Shown: piece after piece, positions 57,114-64,000 of the stretch
How positions within the stretch are numbered: position 1 is the stretch's first letter
Layout: every line of letters starts with the position of its first letter
Assembly (NCBI RefSeq): GCF_022664455.2
Contig: NZ_JAKRKC020000004.1
Coordinates: 1 to 64,000 of the forward strand
Source of the DNA: Actinomadura luzonensis
GTDB lineage: Bacteria; Actinomycetota; Actinomycetes; Streptosporangiales; Streptosporangiaceae
Length of the DNA stretch: 64,000 nucleotides
Direction: 5' to 3'
The notes under the pieces: model-generated
The model's input: only the letters and a program-made list of their open reading frames with translations
Told to the model about the DNA's origin: nothing
Databases searched by the model: none
Made by a program: the position numbers and the translations under genes

Positions 57114-58352
57114 ATGCCCACCACCGACCGCCCCTTCCCTCTTGAGCCGACCCCCGTCCACGTGCCCGACGAGATCCTGGACGACCTGCGCCGCCGCCTG
57201 GAGCTGACCCGCTGGCCCGACGACGTCGGCAACGAGGACCGCTACTACGGCGTCGACGCCGTCTACCTGCGCGAACTCGTCGAGCACTGGCGCACCGGCT
57301 ACGACTGGCGCAAGGCCGAGGCCGCGATCAACGCCTACGAGCACTACCACGTCGACATCGACGGCGTGCCGGTGCACTTCATGCGCCGCCCCGGCACCGG
57401 CCCCGACCCGACGCCGCTGATCCTCACCCACGGCTGGCCCTGGACGTTCTGGCACTGGTCGAAGGTCGTGGACCCGCTCGCCGACCCGGCCGCGCACGGC
57501 GGCGACCCGGCCGAGGCGTTCGACGTCATCGTGCCCTCGTTGCCCGGCTTCGGCTTCTCCAGCCCGCTGCCGCGCCACCCCGGCATGAACTTCTGGAAGG
57601 TCGCCGACGTCTGGCACACCCTGATGACCGACGTCCTCGGCCACCGCCGCTACGCCGCCGCCGGCTGCGACGTCGGCGCGCTGGTGTGCGGGCAGCTCGG
57701 CCACAAGTACGCCGGCGAGCTGTACGGCATCCACATCGGCTCCGGGCAGAAGCTCACCATGTTCAACGGCGACCGGGCCTGGGACCTCAGCGGCGGCCGG
57801 CCCATCCCCGACGGCCTGCCGGCCCACGTCCACGCCCGGGTGGTGGAGCTGGACCGGCGCTTCGCCGCGCACCTGGCGGCGCACGTCCTCGGGCCGAGCA
57901 CGCTCGCGTACGGGCTGACGGACTCGCCCGCCGGGATGCTCGCCTGGATCCTCGAACGCTGGATCAAGTGGAGCGCCAACGACGGCGACGTCGAGACCGT
58001 CTTCACCAAGGACGACCTGCTCACCCACGCCATGATCTACTGGGTGACGAACTCGATCGGCACGTCCATCCGCACCTACGCCAACAACAACCGCTACCCG
58101 TGGACCCCCTCCCACGACCGGTGGCCGCGGGTGGAGGCGCCGACCGGCATCACGTTCGTCGCCCACGAGAACCCGCCCGGCGTCACCACCGCCGACCGCG
58201 TCCAGCACTTCCTCGACAGCGACCGGGCCCCCTGGTACAACCACGTCAACCTCACCGTGCACGAGCGCGGCGGCCACTTCATCCCGTGGGAGATCCCGGA
58301 GGAGTGGGTGGACGACCTGCGCCGCACCTTCCGCGGCCGCCGCCACGACTGA
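57114..58352 (+). CDS. Epoxide hydrolase (EHN-domain type)
   Basis: 412 residues. N-terminal EHN domain (VHVPDEILDDLRRRLELTRW, the lid-like segment) followed by an alpha/beta hydrolase core: ILTHGWPWTFWHW oxyanion HGWP at about 103, Asp nucleophile in AGCDVGALVCGQLG at about 187 and catalytic His in ERGGHFIPWEIPEEWVDDL at about 387. The catalytic set is complete. Cotranscribed with the MarR gene, which probably responds to its substrate. Confidence 0.92.
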   Translation: MPTTDRPFPLEPTPVHVPDEILDDLRRRLELTRWPDDVGNEDRYYGVDAVYLRELVEHWRTGYDWRKAEAAINAYEHYHVDIDGVPVHFMRRPGTGPDPTPLILTHGWPWTFWHWSKVVDPLADPAAHGGDPAEAFDVIVPSLPGFGFSSPLPRHPGMNFWKVADVWHTLMTDVLGHRRYAAAGCDVGALVCGQLGHKYAGELYGIHIGSGQKLTMFNGDRAWDLSGGRPIPDGLPAHVHARVVELDRRFAAHLAAHVLGPSTLAYGLTDSPAGMLAWILERWIKWSANDGDVETVFTKDDLLTHAMIYWVTNSIGTSIRTYANNNRYPWTPSHDRWPRVEAPTGITFVAHENPPGVTTADRVQHFLDSDRAPWYNHVNLTVHERGGHFIPWEIPEEWVDDLRRTFRGRRHD

Positions 58353-58423
58353 GCCGCGTCCCGTCGTTTTGACACCTTCTGCGGCTGACCGCTATCTATT
58401 GGCTAACCGTTAGGGGGTGGAGG

Positions 58424-58957
58424 GTGCAGGACGCGGTGCTGGCGATGCTCGCCAAGGAGCCGTCCCACGGCTACGACCTGCACGCCCGGCTGCGGCGCGC
58501 CCTCGGCCCGCTCGGCGAGTCGTTGAACCGCGGCCAGATCTACGTCACGCTGGCCCGGCTGGAGAAGGCGGGCCTCGTCGTCTGCGAGCGGTCCGACGGC
58601 CTGCCCGAACGGCCCGAGCGCAAGGTCTACGCGCTGACGCCGGCCGGCCAGCAGCGGGTCACCGCCTGGCTGGCCGAGGTCGGCCGGCCGAAGCCGGACC
58701 TGGCGGAGTTCCACCTCAAGCTCGCCGCCGCGGCCGCGGCCCGGCTCGCCGACCCGGTCGAGCTGGTGGCGGCGCAGCGCCGCGAGCTGCTGCGCCGCCT
58801 GCGCGAGGTGCAGCGCGCGGCGCTGGCGGAGCCCGCCGGGTCGGCCGCCGGCCTGCTGCTGGAAGGGGTCGTGCTGCGGTTGCAGGCCGACCTGCGCTGG
58901 CTGGAGGCGTGCGAGCGGGCCTGGTCCAAGGTCGACGACGAAGCCGAGGATGCATGA
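58424..58957 (+). CDS. PadR-family transcriptional regulator
   Basis: 177 residues. VLAMLAKEPSHGYDLHARLR, NRGQIYVTLARLEKAGLVVC as the winged helix and a C-terminal VirA-like helical dimerisation domain (LVAAQRRELLRRLREVQRAA). GTG start; GGGGGTGGA upstream. It overlaps the ABC ATPase start by 4 nt (ATGA). Upstream CTATCTATTGGCTAACCGTTAG is a likely promoter/operator with the dyad CTAACCGTTAG. Confidence 0.9.
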   Translation: MQDAVLAMLAKEPSHGYDLHARLRRALGPLGESLNRGQIYVTLARLEKAGLVVCERSDGLPERPERKVYALTPAGQQRVTAWLAEVGRPKPDLAEFHLKLAAAAAARLADPVELVAAQRRELLRRLREVQRAALAEPAGSAAGLLLEGVVLRLQADLRWLEACERAWSKVDDEAEDA

Positions 58958-59694
58958 ACGTGTCACAGCCCGCCCTCCGGGCGCGTCACCTGGTGAAGGC
59001 GCACGGCCAGGGACAGGGCCGGGTCCGCGCCGTGGACGAGGTCGACCTGGAGGTGCCCCAGGGGCAGCTGCTGGCCGTCATGGGGCCGAGCGGCTGCGGC
59101 AAGTCGACACTGCTGCACCTGCTGGGCGGCCTGGAACGGCCGACCGGCGGGGAGGTGTGGGTGGCCGGCCGGCGCATCGACACGCTCAGCGAGCGGGCGC
59201 TGGCCCGCCTGCGGCGCCGCTCGGTTGGGTTCGTCTTCCAGGCGTTCCACCTGGTGGAGGAGCTGTCGGCGGCCGAGAACGTCGAGCTGCCCGCGCTGCT
59301 GGCCGGGCGCTCCCGCCGCCAGGCCAGGCGGCGCGCCGGCCATCTGCTGGAACGCGTCGGCCTCGCCGGGCGCGCCCGGCACCTGCCCGCGCAGCTGTCC
59401 GGCGGGCAGCGGCAGCGCGTCGCGCTCGCCCGCGCGCTGGTCAACGAACCGCTGGTGGTCCTGGCCGACGAGCCGACCGGCAACCTCGACAGCGCCGCCA
59501 CCCTCGACGTCCTGAGGATCTTCGAGGAGCTGCGCGCCGCCGGGCAGACCTTCGTCGTCGTCACGCACGACGAGCGGGTGGCGGCCACGGCGGACCGGCT
59601 GATCTCGATGCGCGACGGGATGTTCGTCGACGACACCTGGCTGGCCGGCGCCGCGCGGCCCGGACTCGGCGGGCTCATCGGGCTGGAGGGCTGA
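58954..59694 (+). CDS. ABC transporter ATPase (MacB/LolD-like)
   Basis: 246 residues with all motifs: Walker A GPSGCGKSTLLHLLGG at about 46, Q-loop VFQAFHL, signature LSGGQRQRVALARAL at about 149, Walker B VVLADEPTGNLDSA at about 170 and H-loop VVTHD at about 205. Typical partner of FtsX-like permeases in export or lipid/peptide-processing complexes; co-regulated by the PadR gene. Confidence 0.93.
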   Translation: MNVSQPALRARHLVKAHGQGQGRVRAVDEVDLEVPQGQLLAVMGPSGCGKSTLLHLLGGLERPTGGEVWVAGRRIDTLSERALARLRRRSVGFVFQAFHLVEELSAAENVELPALLAGRSRRQARRRAGHLLERVGLAGRARHLPAQLSGGQRQRVALARALVNEPLVVLADEPTGNLDSAATLDVLRIFEELRAAGQTFVVVTHDERVAATADRLISMRDGMFVDDTWLAGAARPGLGGLIGLEG

Positions 59695-59699
59695 GCGTC

Positions 59700-61490
59700 A
59701 TGGGCTCTTTCGTGCTCGTCGGCCGGCTGGTGCTCGCCGACCTGCGCCGGCACCGGGCGCAGGCCGCGATGCTGCTGCTCGCGGTGACCGTGGCCACCGC
59801 CACGATGGCGCTCGGCCTGTCCCTGGGCGGCATGAGCGACGCGCTGTACGCGCAGACCCGCGCGGCCACCGCGGGCCCGGACGTGGTGGCGCTCACCAGC
59901 GCCACCGGCCCCGCCGCGACCCCGGCCCTGGCGTCGCTGGCCGACGACCCCGACGTGATCGCGCACCACGGCCCCTACCGCGTCGTCTACGCCGACCTCA
60001 CCGCGCGCGGCTCCGCCACCTCCCAGGTGGTCGTGCAGGGCTTCGCCGAGAAGCCCGCCGCGGTCAACCGGCCGCTGGTGACCTCCGGCCGCTGGGTCCG
60101 CCCCGGCGGCACCGTGCTCGAACGCGGCTTCGCCACCGCGCTGGGCGTCGGCGTCGGCGACCGCGTCACCATCGCCGGCCGCTCCTACCCCGTCGTCGGG
60201 ATCGCCGTCACCGCGGCCACCTCGATCTACCCGTGGGCGGCCCAGGTCGGACCGGGCGGCGGCCCCACCGACTACAGCGGCCTGGCCTGGATGACCCGCT
60301 CCGACGCCCGCGCGCTGGCGTCGTCAGCGGACCTCCCCGTCACCATGGCGCTGGACCTCAAGCTGCGCGACCCCGCCGCGACCGGGACCATCGACGGCGC
60401 CGACCGCTTCCCCGACATCGACATCACCCTGCACTCCTGGCAGTTCACCGCCGCGCAGGACAAGGTCATCCTCAGGAACAGCCGGCCGATCCTGCTCGTC
60501 GGAAGCTGGCTGCTCAGCTTCCTGGCCGTCACCGGGGTGGCGGCGCTGGCCGCCGGGCGCGCGATCGAGCAGACCCGCCGGGCCGGGCTGCTCAAGGCCG
60601 TCGGCGCCGGCCCTGGCCTGATCGGCGCCGTCGTGCTCACCCAGTACCTGGTGCTGGCGCTGGCCGGCGACGCGCTGGGGCTGGCGCTCGCCCGCCTGGC
60701 CGGGCCCGCCCTCGCCAGCCCCACCGCCAGCCGGATCGGCGACGCGGCCGGGCCCGGCACGTCCACCGTCGTCACGGCGACCGTCCTCGCGGTGGCGGTG
60801 GCGGTGCTGTCCACGCTGCGTCCCACGACGCGGGCCCTGCGCACGGCCACCGTCAGCGCCCTGTCCGCCGCCCCGCGCAGCCCCCGGCACCGGCCCTGGC
60901 TCACCGCGCTGTCCGCGCTGCTGCCCACGCCGCTGCTGCTCGGCCTGCGGCTGACCGCCCGCCGCCCCGGCCGCGCCGTGCTGCAGGCGTGCGCCACCGC
61001 CACCACGGTGATCGCGATCGTCGGCCTGCTGACCATGCACGTCCAGCCGGAGCGGGGCTACGGCCTCGGCGGCGCCGCCGGCCTGCCCAACCTGCGCGGC
61101 GAGTACGACCGCCGGCTGGTGCTCGCCGTCACCCTCCTGCTGATCGCCCTCGCCGTCGTCAACACCCTCACCTTCACCTGGACCACGGCCGTCGAGGCCC
61201 GGGCGAACATGGCGATCGCCCGCACCCTCGGCGCCACCCCAGGCCAGGTCACCGCGGGGCTGTCCGCCGCTCAGCTCCTGCCGAGCCTGCCCGGCGCCGC
61301 CGCCGGCGTCCCGCTGGGCGTCGGCCTGCTCTCGCTCTTCGCCGCCAGGAACGCGGCCCAACCGCCCGCCGCCTGGCTGCTCGGCGCGGCCCTCGCGATC
61401 CTCCTGGCGACGGCGGCGCTCGCCGCCCTCCCCGCCCGCCTGGCGGCCCGCCGCCCCGTGGCGCAGGCCCTCGCCGCCGAGACGGCGTGA
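59700..61490 (+). CDS. FtsX-like ABC transporter permease
   Basis: 596 residues. N-terminal helix (AAMLLLAVTVATATMALGLS), a large extracytoplasmic MacB-type domain (about 45-250), three FtsX helices from about 260 to 380, then a second set from about 420 to 590 including ARANMAIARTLGATPGQVTA. Ends in VAQALAAETA, the usual tail. It starts 5 bp after the ATPase stop, completing a PadR-ATPase-permease operon. Confidence 0.9.
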   Translation: MGSFVLVGRLVLADLRRHRAQAAMLLLAVTVATATMALGLSLGGMSDALYAQTRAATAGPDVVALTSATGPAATPALASLADDPDVIAHHGPYRVVYADLTARGSATSQVVVQGFAEKPAAVNRPLVTSGRWVRPGGTVLERGFATALGVGVGDRVTIAGRSYPVVGIAVTAATSIYPWAAQVGPGGGPTDYSGLAWMTRSDARALASSADLPVTMALDLKLRDPAATGTIDGADRFPDIDITLHSWQFTAAQDKVILRNSRPILLVGSWLLSFLAVTGVAALAAGRAIEQTRRAGLLKAVGAGPGLIGAVVLTQYLVLALAGDALGLALARLAGPALASPTASRIGDAAGPGTSTVVTATVLAVAVAVLSTLRPTTRALRTATVSALSAAPRSPRHRPWLTALSALLPTPLLLGLRLTARRPGRAVLQACATATTVIAIVGLLTMHVQPERGYGLGGAAGLPNLRGEYDRRLVLAVTLLLIALAVVNTLTFTWTTAVEARANMAIARTLGATPGQVTAGLSAAQLLPSLPGAAAGVPLGVGLLSLFAARNAAQPPAAWLLGAALAILLATAALAALPARLAARRPVAQALAAETA

Positions 61491-61754
61491 CCGGGCCCTC
61501 CCGGCCACGTCCCGCGCCGGCCGACGGCGTGCCCGCCGTGGAACCGGCCGCCCCCTGGGCGAAGGACAACGACCGCCGGCAGCTCGTGGCCCGCACCCCC
61601 CACGGCGTTCCACCGGGACGGCGACCGCTGGACGAAGAGCCGCCTCCCGCCGAACGCGGCGACGTCAGCGCGGTTCCGCCACGGGCCCGTCCGACCTCTG
61701 GGCCCGTACCCGCCGACGACCCCGCCCCCGCACGACGAGGCCCCGCCCGGCCCG

Positions 61755-62035
61755 CTCAGCGACCTGCCCAAGAGAGCGCCGCGCGCGCTGGCCGAGCGCG
61801 CCCGCATCCGCTGGCTGCGCGCTGTGGAGGCGCATCTGTCGCCCCGGGGCCGGTGCATCGCGCTGATCCCGTACTACGCCGGCGCCCGCATCAGCGAGGT
61901 CGTCCGCCTCGATGTCGGCGACATCCAGATGCCGGCCCGCAAGGGCCGGCTGCGCCTGTACGGCAAGGGCGGCAAGTTCCGCGAGGTCGACGAGACCACA
62001 CCCGCCGAGACGTCACTGGAAACAGGCCCAAAGCA
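61755..62035 (+). pseudogene. Tyrosine recombinase (site-specific integrase) fragment
   Basis: DLPKRAPRALAERARIRWLR, AVEAHLSPRGRCIALIPYYA, GARISEVVRLDVGDIQMPAR, KGRLRLYGKGGKFREV is the start of the catalytic domain of tyrosine recombinases; the box A arginine is in ARISEVV. The rest (HxxR and Tyr) is missing, replaced after FREV by unrelated sequence that leads into the immunity gene. From 61491 to 61754 no gene is supported. Confidence 0.75.
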
Positions 62036-62294
62036 CCTCAAGACAGAAGAAACTGATGACAACCCGACGGAGACCATTATGAAAGCCGCCATCCGACACC
62101 TTCACACGCCGGACATCGCCCCAGGCACCTACGTTCCCGACGATCCACAACGCTTCATGTTCCTGGTCCAGATGATCGCCGGTCCCGATGACGGTCCTGG
62201 AGACGAGTCTTTCGATTTCACCGTCTGCACCCCGCAATGGCTTCAGGACCAAGTCGAACGCGACGACTGAACCGCCCCGGCTTTGATGGAGACC

Positions 62295-63215
62295 TCAGCG
62301 GTTGATTGCTAGGGCTTCGTTGGGGTGGTGCTGAGCGTAGTAGATCGCCTCGAACTCCTCGGGCGGGAGGTGTCCGATGGCTGAGTGCAGGCGGGTCGTG
62401 TTGAACCAGGCCACCCATTCAGCGGTGGCCAGTTCCACCTCAGCCAGGCTGCGCCACGGGCCCCGGGGCTTGATCAGCTCGGTCTTGTAGAGGCCGATAT
62501 GCGATTCCATCAGGGCGTTGTCGAGCGCGTCGCCGACCGTGCCGATGGAGGCGTCGATGCCGGCCGCCAGCAGATGGGTGGTGAACCGGAAAGAGGTGTA
62601 TTGACTGCCCGCGTCCGAGTGATGAACCAGTCCCGGCCCGGCCGGGTGGCCGGTGCGCTCACGCCGCCACAGGGCCATGTCCAGGGCGTCCAGCACGAGC
62701 GTGGTGTGCTTGGTCAGCGAGGCGGCCCAGCCGACGATCGCCCGGGAGTAGATGTCGACGACGAACGCGACGTAGACCACCCCGCACCAGGCCGTCACGT
62801 GGGTGAAGTCGGCCACCCAGGTGGCGTTCGGCTGCTGGGCGGTGAAGTCGCGCTGCAGCCGGTCGGCCGCCCGCTCGTGCCCGGGATCGGGCGTGGTGGT
62901 GCGGATCTTCTTGCCCCGCCGGGCGCCGTGCAGGCCGAGTGCGCGCATCCGGCGCTCGACGGTGCAGCGGGCCACCCGATGCCCCTCGCGCAGCAGTTGC
63001 TGCCAGACTTTGCGGGCGCCGTAGACGCCGTAGTTGGCGGTGTGGATGCGCTGGATGTGGGCGTCCAGTTCGGCGTCGCGCACCGCCCGCGTCGAGGGCG
63101 GGCGCCTCTTGGCGGCGTAGTAGGTGCTGGTGGAGATGGGGCAGCCGTGCTCGGTCAGGACACGGCAGATCGGCTCGACACCGAACACGCCGGCGTGCTG
63201 GTCGATGAAGGTCAC
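62295..63215 (-). CDS. IS3-family transposase OrfB, copy B
   Basis: Identical in protein sequence to the copy A OrfB: HTH_21-like region, then DDE core with Asp in VADFTHV, Asp in HHSDAGSQYTS and Glu in DNALMESHIG. GTG start overlaps the orfA stop by 4 nt. Confidence 0.92.
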   Translation of the reverse strand: MTFIDQHAGVFGVEPICRVLTEHGCPISTSTYYAAKRRPPSTRAVRDAELDAHIQRIHTANYGVYGARKVWQQLLREGHRVARCTVERRMRALGLHGARRGKKIRTTTPDPGHERAADRLQRDFTAQQPNATWVADFTHVTAWCGVVYVAFVVDIYSRAIVGWAASLTKHTTLVLDALDMALWRRERTGHPAGPGLVHHSDAGSQYTSFRFTTHLLAAGIDASIGTVGDALDNALMESHIGLYKTELIKPRGPWRSLAEVELATAEWVAWFNTTRLHSAIGHLPPEEFEAIYYAQHHPNEALAINR

Positions 63216-63538
63216 GAGTGCGTGTGCGGCCGGTCGAGCTCGGCCGCGAAGAAAGCCGATGCGGCCTTCAGGATCTCGTTCGCCCGCCGCAGTTCGGCGT
63301 TCTCCCGGCGCAACCGCTTCAGCTCGGCCGACTCGTCCGTCGTGCGGCCGGGCCGGCTGCCCTCATCGATCTGCGCCTGGCGGACCCAGGTACGCAGTGT
63401 CTCCGCGGTGCCGATGCCGAGCTTGGTCGCCACCGCGTTGATCGTGGCCCACTCGGTCGGGTAATCCGGCCGCACCTCGGCGACCATCCGCACCGCCCGG
63501 CGGCGCAGCTCGGCGGGATAGGGAGACTTACCAGGCAT
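63212..63538 (-). CDS. IS3-family transposase OrfA, copy B
   Basis: Identical in protein sequence to the copy A OrfA: N-terminal HTH and C-terminal leucine-zipper-like helix (ELKRLRRENAELRRANEIL). Promoter in the right terminal region (GATCCTCTCAAGAGATCAAG dyad just upstream of the ATG). Confidence 0.92.
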   Translation of the reverse strand: MPGKSPYPAELRRRAVRMVAEVRPDYPTEWATINAVATKLGIGTAETLRTWVRQAQIDEGSRPGRTTDESAELKRLRRENAELRRANEILKAASAFFAAELDRPHTHS

Positions 63539-63780
63539 GGACTTGATCCTCTCAAGAGATCAAGTCTCCACCGAACCCGGGGCGATTCACGACCGGCCCA
63601 TCAGCGGCGCCCACCACGTGATCGTCAGCACCTACGATTGGGCAGCCATCGAGTCCTTTTCGACCGCTTGGTCAACCAGTGCACCGGGGAGACCTGGTCA
63701 GAAGTCACCACCAAGCTCAGCCGCTACGGTCACTACGAGTTCGCCGACTACATCCCCACCCCTGACCGCCAGCCACCATG

Positions 63781-64000
63781 AGCTCTTGTCCCTTCTCAAT
63801 TGAGTTGGCGTGCGGGAGAAGGTGTGACCTGGTGGACGCCAAGTCGACTGAGACATTCGGAGTCACGGCGGTCTCAGAATCTTGGCGTGGCAGGTCGAAT
63901 GTCTCAGATCACCTGGCGCATGATCAAGGAAAGCTGCGGCGCCTGACGCGGCTGTTGTAGGCGCCGCTTCTGGCGCCTCGCCCTGGGGTCCGCGGCGGTC
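63781..64000. other. Window end with a 12-bp inverted repeat, no supported gene
   Basis: CTGAGACATTCG at 63848-63859 and its reverse complement at 63896-63907 enclose 36 bp. A 15-codon frame (MSQITWRMIKESCGA) starts in the second arm. The dyad could be an operator or a transposon end; the window stops before this can be resolved. Confidence 0.4.

Larger units (their letters stand above)
62268..63589 (-). mobile_element. IS3-family insertion sequence, copy B
   Basis: Same 1322-bp element as 6803-8124 and in the same orientation. It is flanked by the 4-bp direct repeat CGAC (62264-62267 and 63590-63593), whereas copy A has a 3-bp repeat. It interrupts the Imm8-like gene. The apparent identity of the copies implies recent transposition or gene conversion. 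Confidence 0.92.
62079..63780 (+). pseudogene. Imm8-type immunity protein gene, split by IS3 copy B and frameshifted
   Basis: ATG 62079 starts MKAAIRHLHTPDIAPGTYVP, DDPQRFMFLVQMIAGPDDGP, GDESFDFTVCTPQWLQDQVE, matching Imm8-family immunity proteins. After ERDD the frame hits the TGA of the IS end. Beyond the IS, from 63594, the same frame resumes as RPISGAHHVIVSTYDWAAIE, then a frameshift in a TTTT run at about 63657-63660 leads to FDRLVNQCTGETWSEVTTKL, SRYGHYEFADYIP. Removing the IS plus one 4-bp target duplication restores the frame across the insertion. No cognate toxin is nearby. Confidence 0.75.

Noticed and set aside
61271..61858. A 195-codon minus-strand gene before the integrase fragment
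   Set aside because: It overlaps the end of the FtsX permease and shows no domain or ribosome site.
6803..63589. A 56.8-kb composite transposon bounded by the two IS3 copies
   Set aside because: Each copy has its own flanking duplication (CTC; CGAC), and copy B clearly inserted alone into the Imm8-like gene.

Overview
High-GC actinobacterial DNA, probably a Streptosporangiaceae-type filamentous actinomycete (inference from gene style). Supporting signs are dense GC-rich genes with frequent GTG/TTG starts and 4-nt stop/start overlaps, XRE/DUF397 pairs, MmyB-like and SARP-type regulators, ECF sigma factor and PadR/ABC cassettes, and an actinomycete integrative-conjugative-element (AICE) module. 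No rRNA, tRNA or CRISPR array was seen.

Layout. (1) 1-21 kb is a rearranged, transposon-scarred zone. Intact genes are a kinase-fold protein, an acyltransferase, a secreted alpha/beta hydrolase, a LysR/SDR divergent pair, an erythromycin-esterase homologue, an MFS pump, a second LysR gene, an ABC permease and an OmpR-type two-component system. Between them lie remnants of Tn3-family transposases (three places), an IS982-like transposase, a third LysR gene, a DHA2-type MFS pump, a hydrolase, a LuxR-type regulator and an HxlR regulator. A complete IS3-family element (6803-8124) and an apparently complete group II intron (about 18650-20844) are present. (2) 21-29 kb is ordinary chromosomal accessory sequence: MerR/methyltransferase divergent pair, HTH regulator, SDR, a small membrane protein plus Tat-exported multicopper oxidase behind a perfect 30-bp palindrome, two NAD(P)-dependent enzymes, and a PadR cassette ending in an ABC ATPase cut off just after its Walker A motif. 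(3) About 29.3-39.6 kb is a foreign block of visibly lower GC (in its first 7 kb) derived from an AICE. It carries DUF397, XRE/DUF5753, a HATPase-type kinase with two coupled small genes, secreted proteins, a two-gene operon coding for a membrane-anchored TPR-like protein and a FolP2-like dihydropteroate synthase homologue, then the AICE core (replication/excision activator, FtsK-type translocase, zinc-ribbon protein, Rep initiator). Rep is fused in frame to the C-terminal part of a HupE/UreJ membrane protein, which marks a deletion junction; no integrase or excisionase remains. (4) 40-61.5 kb is gene-dense chromosome: SDR/MarR, MBL hydrolase, a frame-disrupted SARP regulator, several alpha/beta hydrolases, a cyclase-family enzyme, a carboxylesterase, a NarL-type two-component system, an ECF sigma factor with SnoaL-like tail, epoxide hydrolase, and a PadR-ABC ATPase-FtsX operon. 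(5) 61.7-64 kb holds a truncated tyrosine recombinase and an Imm8-type immunity gene split by a second, identical IS3-family copy (62268-63589).

The strongest candidate for something undescribed is the TPR/membrane protein plus FolP2-like operon (33484-35524) carried on the AICE remnant. Other unusual points are the Rep-HupE fusion, two homologous LysR promoter regions of which one has lost its partner gene, the perfect palindrome before the copper-oxidase operon, and a 67-bp hairpin repeat that supplies the stop codon of the FolP2-like gene.
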